The notes under the pieces were generated by a model. That model was not told where the DNA came from and did no database searches. It was given only the letters and a program-made list of their open reading frames with translations. A stretch of DNA of 64,000 nt from Bradyrhizobium sp. SZCCHNS1050 (GTDB taxonomy: Bacteria > Pseudomonadota > Alphaproteobacteria > Rhizobiales > Xanthobacteraceae): positions 2,855,501 through 2,919,500 of the forward strand of contig NZ_JAUETR010000001.1 in the NCBI RefSeq assembly GCF_032484785.1, read 5' to 3'. Shown in pieces: positions 49,476 through 56,651 of this stretch. A program made the position numbers and the translations under genes. Every line of letters starts with the position of its first letter. Within the stretch, counting starts at the first letter, position 1.

Positions 49476-49886
49476 TCAATCCTGATACGACGAGATCTCG
49501 ATCAGGCTGCCGTCGGGGTCGCGGCAATACACCGACCGCAGCGTGCCGCGCGCGCCCTGCTTGGCGACCGGGCCTTCCTCGATGGCGATCCCGAGCGCAC
49601 TGAGATGCGCCACCACCTCGTCGGGGGTGCTGGTGGTGAGGAAGCAGAGGTCGTCGCTGCCGGCCGCGACATGGTCGGCCGTGAACCAATCGACCTTGTC
49701 CGCGTCCTTCGGTCGCACGTTGATCTTCTGGTTCCCGAATAGCAGCGACGTGCGCCTCGCCTTGCCTTGTCCGGGATCGAACACCTGGACCGTCATGCCC
49801 AGCACCTGTTGGTACCACGCCGTCGTGCGGTCCACGTCGGCGACATTGATGACCAGATGATCGAGCGCATCGACCTTGACCGGCAT
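49476..49886 (-). CDS. VOC-family (glyoxalase/dioxygenase fold) protein
   Basis: 136 residues. Two beta-alpha-beta-beta-beta units; the first opens DALDHLVINVADVDRTTAWYQQVLGM with a metal-type His, the second includes VYCRDPDGSLIEISSY with the ligand Glu at the end. GGAGGGAAGAGCCC ribosome site fixes the start at 49886. Convergent with DUF2330 and divergent from the Bug-type gene. Activity (lyase, dioxygenase or binding) unknown. Confidence 0.88.
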   Translation of the reverse strand: MPVKVDALDHLVINVADVDRTTAWYQQVLGMTVQVFDPGQGKARRTSLLFGNQKINVRPKDADKVDWFTADHVAAGSDDLCFLTTSTPDEVVAHLSALGIAIEEGPVAKQGARGTLRSVYCRDPDGSLIEISSYQD

Positions 49887-49997
49887 GGGCTCTTCCCTCC
49901 TGATGGGGCATCGATCTCGCCGCAATCGCGGCACTCTGCTACAATCGATCCCGGCGGCTCGTTAACCGCCGCTCAACGATAATGCCTGAGGAAACGC

Positions 49998-50972
49998 ATG
50001 ATTTCACGTCGTACCGCGCTTGGTCTGATCGCCTCCGCCGTCCCGTCCATCGCTGGCGTTCGCAAGGCGTCCGCGGCCGACTATCCCACCCGTCCCGTCC
50101 GCTTCGTGGTGGGTTATCCTCCGGGCGGCGCGACCGACATCCTAGCGCGGCTGATCGGCCAGCGGCTGTCCGAGACGCTCGGTCAGCAGTTCATCGTCGA
50201 GAACAAGCCGGGGGCCGGCAACAATATCGGCACCGATGCCGTCGTGAACGCGGCGGCCGACGGCTACACCGTGCTGCTGGTCAATCCGGCCAACTACATC
50301 AATGCGAGCCTCTACACCAATCTCAAGTTCAACTTCGTCCGCGACATCGCGCCGGTGGCCTCGTTCAACCGCGTCCCCAACGTGATGACCGTCAACAAGG
50401 ACATCGAGGCCAAGAACGTCGCCGAGTTCATCGCCTATCTCAAGGCAAACCCCGGCAAGGTGAACATGGCCTCGTCCGGCAACGGCACCTCGGTGCATCT
50501 GTCGGGTGAGATGTTCATGGCGATGACCGGAACCAAGATGCAACACGTGCCCTATCGCGGCGCGGCGCCCGCGATCACCGACATGCTCGGCGGCCAGGTG
50601 CAGGTCATCTTCGACAACATGCCCTCCATCATCCAGCACATCCGCTCCGGCTCGTTGCGAGCGCTCGGCGTCACCACGCAGCAGCGTTCGCCGCAATTGC
50701 CGGACGTCCAGGCCGTCGCCGAGACCGTACCCGGTTACGAGGCGAGCGCGCTGTTCGGCATCGGCGCGCCGAAGAACACGCCAAAGGAGATCGTCGAGAA
50801 GCTCAACAAGCAGGTCAACACCATCCTGGCCGAGCCCGAGATCAAGGCCCGTCTGGTCGATCTCGGCGGCGAGCCGCTGATCCAGTCGCCGGAGCAGTTC
50901 GGCGCCCAGATCGCCGCCGAGACCGAGAAGTGGAAGAAGGTCGTCGAGTTCGCCGGCCTGAAGGTCGAATGA
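49998..50972 (+). CDS. Bug/TctC-family periplasmic binding protein
   Basis: 324 residues with a Tat-like signal (MISRRTALGLIASAVPSIAG). The ligand-binding signatures are present: PTRPVRFVVGYPPGGATDILARL near residues 30-52 and ENKPGAGNNIGTD. Members capture di- or tricarboxylates or other small acids, either for TctAB transporters or as orphan sensors. No tctAB genes are adjacent, typical of orphan Bug proteins in Bradyrhizobium. Ligand unknown. Confidence 0.92.
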   Translation: MISRRTALGLIASAVPSIAGVRKASAADYPTRPVRFVVGYPPGGATDILARLIGQRLSETLGQQFIVENKPGAGNNIGTDAVVNAAADGYTVLLVNPANYINASLYTNLKFNFVRDIAPVASFNRVPNVMTVNKDIEAKNVAEFIAYLKANPGKVNMASSGNGTSVHLSGEMFMAMTGTKMQHVPYRGAAPAITDMLGGQVQVIFDNMPSIIQHIRSGSLRALGVTTQQRSPQLPDVQAVAETVPGYEASALFGIGAPKNTPKEIVEKLNKQVNTILAEPEIKARLVDLGGEPLIQSPEQFGAQIAAETEKWKKVVEFAGLKVE

Positions 50973-51180
50973 GTCGACCTGGCGACGCCGCAATCGCTGG
51001 GCCGCGTGCCGCGACGGGTCTTCGATGAGGCGCCGGCCCGCGAGACGGGCGTCGAGGGCTGAAGGTGACGTGCCGCGCATGCGACACGTCACGGCCTTGG
51101 TTGGTGATCCGTTCCGCCGATTTGTCGTTTTTTGACCATGCCGGTGTGGTGCAACCCTCCGGCCAAAAGAGGAACAGATC

Positions 51181-51474
51181 ATGCGCAAGGTTATGATGAT
51201 GGCAGCCGGCCTCGTCGGCGTTGCACTTGGTGGCGGTATCGCGCCGGCCTCCGCAGGCGGTTACGACTATCCCTGGTGTGTGCAGGGCCGAGGCGTCGGT
51301 TACCCCGGCGACTGCTCCTATCAGACCTTCGAGCAATGCCGGGCGAGTGCCTCCGGGCGCAATGCAGGCTGTGGCATCAATCCGCGCGTCGCGTTCGATC
51401 CTGCCCGCCGCGGCCCCTCGGTCTATGTCGACATGCCGCCGCCGCGCCGCGTGCACCGCTATCAGTATTACTGA
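51181..51474 (+). CDS. DUF3551 small secreted protein
   Basis: 97 residues with signal peptide MRKVMMMAAGLVGVALGGGIAPASAG. Mature part YPWCVQGRGVGYPGDCSYQTFEQCRASASGRNAGCGINP carries four conserved cysteines and the F-x-T/F-x-Q-C pattern of DUF3551, a family restricted largely to Bradyrhizobium and relatives. Ends with a Pro/Arg/Tyr-rich tail. Ribosome site AGAGGAAC before the ATG. Function unknown. Confidence 0.88.
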   Translation: MRKVMMMAAGLVGVALGGGIAPASAGGYDYPWCVQGRGVGYPGDCSYQTFEQCRASASGRNAGCGINPRVAFDPARRGPSVYVDMPPPRRVHRYQYY

Positions 51475-51545
51475 CGCCTCTACGGAGCGGGTCGGCACGC
51501 GCGGCCAAGCGGCTGACGCAGGCGCGCTTCCGGAATCGCGCGGGC

Positions 51546-51587
51546 TTGCATCGACTTTGCGTTCGTATATACTTTGTATTGCAAAGT
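51546..51587 (+). promoter_or_regulatory. Predicted promoter with overlapping palindromic operator
   Basis: TTGCAT (51546-51551), 16-bp spacer, TATACT (51568-51573) form a sigma-70-like promoter. A palindromic site ACTTTGTATTGCAAAGT (51571-51587) overlaps the -10 element and the expected start point; an extra half-site ACTTTGC lies at 51554. The same motif recurs over the uppS start codon at 52633-52647. Best candidate operator for the winged-helix regulator encoded in this operon (inference). Confidence 0.6.
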
Positions 51588-51618
51588 TAAACGAGCCGTT
51601 CCGGGCCTCAGGTGAGAC

Positions 51619-52236
51619 ATGCGCGACCTCGATAAGGCGCTGGCGGACATCATCGCGATCCGCAGCCAGCTTGCGGCGGGCACGGCATTTCGCGGCTACG
51701 GGCCGGCGACGATGGCCGCGACCTCGGCCGTAGCGCTGGTCACTGCGCTGCTTCAGCAGCTGTTTCTGCGCGACCCGACGGCCGACGCGTGGACGTTCCT
51801 GCTCGGATGGGCGGCGGCAGCCTGCGTGTCGCTGACGATGATCTGGTTCGAGATGCGGGCGCGGTCGCGCCGGCATCATTCCGGCCTTGCGGACGCGATG
51901 ATTCATCAGGCGGTCGAGCAGTTCCTGCCAGCGGGCATCGCTGGCGTCCTGCTCGCGGTGCTGCTGTGGAAGTTCGCGCCGGAGGCGCTGTGGATGCTGC
52001 CGGGCCTGTGGCAGATCCTGATGTCGCTCGGCGTGTTCGCGTCGGTGCGCTCGCTGCCACGCACGGTGGCGCTTGCCGGGGCGTTCTATTTCATGGCCGG
52101 CTTCGCCGTGCTGCTGGTCGGCAGCGCCACGCATGCGCTGTCGCCATGGACGATGGGGCTTCCGTTCGCGATCGGACAGGGGCTGATGGCGGGCATTCTG
52201 TATTTTGCGACCGGAGAGTCCGATGTCGAAGACTGA
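51619..52236 (+). CDS. Hypothetical membrane protein, first gene of regulator/uppS operon
   Basis: 205 residues with five or six membrane spans after a cytoplasmic N-terminal helix (MRDLDKALADIIAIRSQLA). Spans include ATSAVALVTALLQQLFL, FLLGWAAAACVSLTMIW, IAGVLLAVLLWKFAP, LAGAFYFMAGFAVLLVG. Its last codons overlap the start of the regulator gene (52223), so translation is probably coupled. Small membrane proteins paired with this type of winged-helix regulator are common; the role is unknown. Confidence 0.78.
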   Translation: MRDLDKALADIIAIRSQLAAGTAFRGYGPATMAATSAVALVTALLQQLFLRDPTADAWTFLLGWAAAACVSLTMIWFEMRARSRRHHSGLADAMIHQAVEQFLPAGIAGVLLAVLLWKFAPEALWMLPGLWQILMSLGVFASVRSLPRTVALAGAFYFMAGFAVLLVGSATHALSPWTMGLPFAIGQGLMAGILYFATGESDVED

Positions 52237-52603
52237 CGGCAGCGCGCCGTTCTCCTATGACGGCCTCGATCGCGTCATCCACGAGAAGGCACGGCTCGGC
52301 CTGCTCACCTCGCTGATGGCGCACCCGAAGGGTCTCGCTTTTGCCGACCTCAAGCAGCTCTGCGGGCTGACGGACGGCAATCTGTCCCGCCATCTGCAGG
52401 TGTTGCAGGAAGCCGGTCTCGTCGAGGTCACCAAGGGCTATGAGGGCAATCGCCCACATACCACCTGCCGGCTGACCAAGGCGGGACGCCGCCGCTTCCT
52501 CGATTATCTCGCCGTGCTCGAGCGCCTCGTCCGCGACGCCGCGGCGGCTGCCGGCAAGGAACATACGCCATCGTCGGTCGGCCTGATCCCGGGCCGCATC
52601 TGA
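52223..52603 (+). CDS. Winged-helix transcriptional regulator (HTH_34-like)
   Basis: 126 residues. LDRVIHEKARLGLLTSLMAHPKGLAFADLKQLCGLTDGNLSRHLQVLQEAGLVEVTKGYEG shows the DNA-binding helix (GLTDGNLSRHLQVL) and wing, then RPHTTCRLTKAGRRRFLDYL, a layout typical of MarR/ArsR-like small repressors. No metal-binding cysteines. ATG at 52223 lies inside the preceding gene (14-bp overlap). Likely binds the ACTTTG/CAAAGT palindromes at 51571 and 52633 and regulates its own operon including uppS (inference). Confidence 0.85.
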   Translation: MSKTDGSAPFSYDGLDRVIHEKARLGLLTSLMAHPKGLAFADLKQLCGLTDGNLSRHLQVLQEAGLVEVTKGYEGNRPHTTCRLTKAGRRRFLDYLAVLERLVRDAAAAAGKEHTPSSVGLIPGRI

Positions 52604-52632
52604 ATCGCGCATCGCACTTTTTCGACCTGGAG

Positions 52633-52647
52633 CTTTGCAATGCAAAG
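52633..52647. promoter_or_regulatory. Palindrome overlapping the uppS start codon
   Basis: CTTTGCAATGCAAAG: 7-bp perfect arms around one central base. The ATG of uppS (52640-52642) lies in the middle and the ribosome site GGAG just before. It matches the site at 51571-51587 in its CTTTG/CAAAG arms. A bound repressor here would block read-through transcription or a local promoter. Confidence 0.55.
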
Positions 52648-53383
52648 TAGTCTGCAACCTAAATCGCCTGCTGTGGTGGATGGCCTGCATGTCGGCATCA
52701 TCATGGACGGGAACGGCCGCTGGGCGACGCGCAAGGGCCTGTCGCGGCTGCGCGGGCACGAGGCGGGGGTCGAGGCGATCCGGCGCGTCGTCGAAGCCGC
52801 GCCCGACCAGGGCATTGGGACGCTGACGCTGTATGCGTTCTCCAGCGACAATTGGCGACGCCCGCGTGCCGAGGTCGCCGCCTTGATGGCGCTGTTGCGG
52901 GTCTATCTCGCCAGCGAGGTGGAGTCGCTGGTACGCAACGGCGTCCGCCTCACCGTGATCGGCCGTCGCGACCGGCTGCCCGGCGGCATCGCCGACGCGA
53001 TCGGCCGGGCCGAAGCGGCAACCCGCGACGGCAGCACCCTGCATCTGCGCATCGCGGTCGACTATTCGGCGCGCGACGCGATCCTCGAGGCCGCGGCGAA
53101 GGCCCGCGAAATCGACGGCCTGACGCGTGCGGCGTTCTCCGACCTCGTGACCGGCGAAGCCGGCTTGCGCGACGTCGATCTGATCATCCGCACCTCCGGC
53201 GAGCAGCGGCTGTCCGATTTCCTGCTCTGGGAAGGCGCCTATGCCGAGCTGCATTTCACCCAGCGGATGTGGCCCGATTTCGATGCAGCAGATCTCGCGC
53301 AGGCGCTCGCCTCGTTCCGCGGCCGCGAGCGCCGCTTCGGAGGACTCGAGGCGGTGCCGCTGGCGCCGGCACCGGTCGCCTGA
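52640..53383 (+). CDS. uppS: Polyprenyl diphosphate synthase (cis-prenyltransferase)
   Basis: Adds isopentenyl units in cis to farnesyl diphosphate to make the C55 (or related) lipid carrier for cell-wall precursors. 247 residues: [13 protein letters not shown] with catalytic Asp23, [24 protein letters not shown], and the C-terminal [24 protein letters not shown] signature. All catalytic residues are present. The housekeeping uppS of alphaproteobacteria normally lies beside frr, cdsA and dxr, absent here, so this is probably a second, regulated copy (inference). Confidence 0.9.
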   Translation: MQSSLQPKSPAVVDGLHVGIIMDGNGRWATRKGLSRLRGHEAGVEAIRRVVEAAPDQGIGTLTLYAFSSDNWRRPRAEVAALMALLRVYLASEVESLVRNGVRLTVIGRRDRLPGGIADAIGRAEAATRDGSTLHLRIAVDYSARDAILEAAAKAREIDGLTRAAFSDLVTGEAGLRDVDLIIRTSGEQRLSDFLLWEGAYAELHFTQRMWPDFDAADLAQALASFRGRERRFGGLEAVPLAPAPVA

Positions 53384-53452
53384 CGACGGCTCAATCTTTC
53401 CGCACATCGGGGAATCATCTACCGCTTGCAGCACGAGCGCAGAGATCCCCTG

Positions 53453-55398
53453 ATGAAGCACAAGCAGCGCCGGCCTGCCGGCAAGCCTCCGGTCAGATCC
53501 GGATCGATGGGCCACACCGATACGCCCGATGCGCTGTGCGCCGCCGCGCTGCGGCTGCTGCGCGCCGGCCGGCTCGCGCAGGCCGAGGATGCGTGCCGCC
53601 GCGCGCTGACGCTGGACGCGGCCTCGCTCGACGCGCTGCGTGCGATGGGACAGGTCTGCCTGGCGCTCAAGCGCGCCGATGATGCGATCGAGTGGTTTGC
53701 CCGCGCCGTTCGGCAGGACATGTCCGCAGCGGAGTCCTTCGTCGGCTTGGCGCAGGCGCTGCGGGGCTCCGGCCGCGTCGATGAAGCGATCAAGGCCTAT
53801 GATCGCGCGCTGCAGCTTCAGACGGATGCTGTGGAGAGCTGGGATGCGCTTGGCGAACTGCTGCAACTGAGGGGGCGGCACGCCGAGGCGGCGCTGGCCT
53901 GTGATCGGCTGCTGCAGCTCGCGCCCGATCGTGCCGCGACGTGGTTTCGTCTCGGCGAGGTGCTCGAAGCCCAGGGCCGGCGTGACGAGGCGGCGCTGGC
54001 CTTCGATCAGGTGGCGCAGCTCAAGCCAGATCACGTCGAGGCGGCCAATAAGGCCGGAGCGCTTCATTTCGATGCCGGCCATTACGAGCAGGCCATCTCG
54101 CGCTTCGGGCAGTCGCTGGCAGTGATGCCGGATCAGGCGGGTGTGCTGTACCTGAACGGCATCGCGCTGCGGCGGCTGCGCCGCTACCAGGAAGCCGAGA
54201 CTCTCGGCCATCGCGCGCAGCTGCTGGCGCCCGACAATCCCGACTTCGCCAATGGCTATGGATGCATCCTGCAGAACCTCGGCCGTCACGATGACGCCGT
54301 CGCCATGTTCGACAAGGCGATCGCGCTCCGGCCGCAGACCGCGGATTTCCACAATCATCGCGGCACGTCGCTGGCCGAGCTGCATCGCTTTGCAGAGGCG
54401 TTCGAAAGCTTCGATCGCGCCGTCGCGCTGAAGCCTGATCTGGCCGATGCGCATTGGAACGCGGCGCTGTTCCGGCTGCTGACCGGCGACTTCGCCCGCG
54501 GCTGGGCGGCGCGCGAATGGGGACGAAAATGTCGCGCCGTCGGCTTCGTCGAGCGCAGCTTCGAGGCGCCGCTGTGGCTTGCGGACGCGCCCCTCGCCGG
54601 CAAGACGATCCTGCTCCATAGCGACGAGGGGCTCGGCGACACGATCCAGTTTTCGCGCTACGCCACCCTGGTGGCCGCGCAGGGCGCGCGCGTCGCGCTC
54701 GAGGTCGACGCGCCGCTGCAGCCGCTTCTGTCCGGCCTGGACGGCGTGGCGCAGTGTCTTGCCCGCGGCATCGATGCGCTGCCTGCCATCGACTATCACT
54801 GCCCGCTGTCGAGCCTGCCGCTCGCCTTCGCCACCCGGCTCGACACCATCCCTGCTGCGCCGTGCTATCTGCCGCGCCCTCCCGAGGCGCGCCGGGCGAT
54901 CTGGGAACAGCGACTCGGTCCGCATGACCGCTTGCGGGTGGGCCTGGTCTGGTCGGGCAACCCCGCGCATCTCAATGATCACAACCGTTCGATTTCGTTG
55001 CCGACGCTCGCGCCGCTGCTTGAGACCGGCGCGCGGTTCGTTAGTCTGCAGAAGGAGCCTCGGCCGTCCGACAAGGCCGCGCTCGCCGCGCGCGACGACA
55101 TTCTCGATCTCACCGCTGACATCCGTGACTTCGTCGATACGGCGGCGCTGATCGACAATCTCGACCTGGTCATCACCGTCGATACCAGCGTGGCGCATCT
55201 GGCCGGCGCGCTGGGCAAGCCGACCTGGATCATGCTGCCTTCACGCCGGACTATCGCTGGCTGCTCGGCCGTGACGACAGTCCCTGGTATCCGAGCGTGC
55301 GGCTGTTCCGCCAGGACACGCGACGTGACTATGCCGACGTCGTCGCGCGCGTGCGCGAGGCGCTCGCCGCACAGCTCGCGACGGTCAGCGTGTGCTGA
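53453..55398 (+). pseudogene. TPR protein with GT9-like C-terminal domain, frameshifted near the end
   Basis: N-terminal ~330 residues are eight or nine tetratricopeptide repeats (e.g. AIKAYDRALQLQTDAVESWDALGELLQL), followed by a glycosyltransferase-like domain with HSDEGLGDTIQFSRY, RVGLVWSGNPAHLNDHNRSI and VDTSVAHLAGALGKPTWIMLP. After the codons for IMLP the frame is lost: dropping to the next frame at 55240 restores FTPDYRWLLGRDDSPWYPSVRLFRQ to a stop at 55396-55398, which is the expected family ending. One base is missing just before 55240 (C-C-N then TTC). Restored length 648 residues; as read, it ends in a nonsensical 60-residue tail to 55435. Confidence 0.82.
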
Positions 55399-55550
55399 AC
55401 GTTTGAGCACCAAAGACGCCATAACTGAAACGTGATCGGCTGGCTGAGCCGCCGGCACGTGCCGCCCGATGGCGATTGAGCTGCGTCAACGGATTTCTGC
55501 GTGCGTATGGCACACGGTACGCCTGCTTCAGCGACGAAGGCGTTTTTGGA

Positions 55551-56651
55551 ATGAATCAGCAGGAATCCGAGCTTGTCAGTGACATCCGGCCTGTTCGGGA
55601 TACGCATGCTGCGCCCGGCGCTGTCGTTCCCTCGTCGGCGGTGTCTGTTCCCGTGTCCCATCAGCCGCGGCGCAGGTGGGCGTTGTGGCCGTTTCTGCTG
55701 CTCGTGCTCGCCGTCGGGGCGGCCGGTGGTGGCGGCTACGTCTGGTGGCAGCGCCTGCATCCGCCGCTGCCGGTGGGCATCAGCGTCAGCAACGGCCGCA
55801 TCGAGGCTGACGAGATCGACATCGCGACCAAATATGCCGGGCGCGTTGCCGAGCTGCGCGCCGATATCGGCGATCGCGTCGAGGCCGGGCAGATCGTGGC
55901 GCGGATGGACACGAAGGAGCTGCAGCAATCGCTGTCGAAGGCGCAAGCCCAGGCCGAGCAGGCGCAGCACGTCGTCGACCAGGCCCGTGCCAATCTCGCG
56001 CAACTGCAGGCGCAGAAGACGCTCGCCGAGCAGGAGATGGAGCGCACCCGCAGCCTGCTGCAGAGCGGCTGGACCACACGCGAGCTGGCCGATCAGCGCC
56101 AGCAGGCGCTCGACAATGCGACCGCCGGCCTTGCCGGCGCGCAGGCGCGGATTTTCGAAGCCGAACGCGGGCTCGAAGCGGTTCGTCACGACGTCGCGCT
56201 CTACACCGTTCAGATCGCCGACAATTCCTTGATCGCGCCGAAGCCCGGCCGCATTCAATATCGTCTCGCCAATGTCGGCGAAGTTCTCGCCGCCGGCGGC
56301 AAGGTCTTCACCATGCTGGACATCGGCTATGTCTACATGGACGTGTTCCTGCCGACCGAGGAGGTCGGCAAGGTCAAGATCGGCACCGAAGCGCGGATCG
56401 TGCTCGATGCCTATCCGGATCGTCCGATCCCGGCGAAAGTTGCGTTCGTGGCGAGCCAGGCGCAGTTCACGCCGAAGACGGTCGAGACCCGCAGCGAGCG
56501 TGACAAGCTGATGTTTCGCATCCGTGTACGCGTCGATCCGGATAGACTGGCTGCGCATGCCGATGCCGTGAGGAGCGGATTGCCGGGCGTGGCGTATGTC
56601 AGGTGGAATCCCGACGTCGCATGGCCGGCGCGTCTGCAAGTCTCGCCATGA
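55551..56651 (+). CDS. HlyD-type membrane-fusion protein (YhiI-like)
   Basis: 366 residues. Membrane anchor WALWPFLLLVLAVGAAGGGGYVWW at residues 42-65, lipoyl/barrel-sandwich halves (VSNGRIEADEIDIATKYAGRVAELRADIGDRVEAGQIVARMD and NSLIAPKPGRIQYRLANVGEVLAAGGKVFTMLDI), a long coiled coil in between (TKELQQSLSKAQAQAEQAQHVVDQARANL...), and a C-terminal beta-barrel. Periplasmic adaptor of the following ABC exporter. Stop overlaps the ATPase gene start (ATGA, 56648-56651). Together with the next two genes it matches the E. coli yhiI-rbbA(yhiH)-yhhJ set. Confidence 0.9.
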   Translation: MNQQESELVSDIRPVRDTHAAPGAVVPSSAVSVPVSHQPRRRWALWPFLLLVLAVGAAGGGGYVWWQRLHPPLPVGISVSNGRIEADEIDIATKYAGRVAELRADIGDRVEAGQIVARMDTKELQQSLSKAQAQAEQAQHVVDQARANLAQLQAQKTLAEQEMERTRSLLQSGWTTRELADQRQQALDNATAGLAGAQARIFEAERGLEAVRHDVALYTVQIADNSLIAPKPGRIQYRLANVGEVLAAGGKVFTMLDIGYVYMDVFLPTEEVGKVKIGTEARIVLDAYPDRPIPAKVAFVASQAQFTPKTVETRSERDKLMFRIRVRVDPDRLAAHADAVRSGLPGVAYVRWNPDVAWPARLQVSP

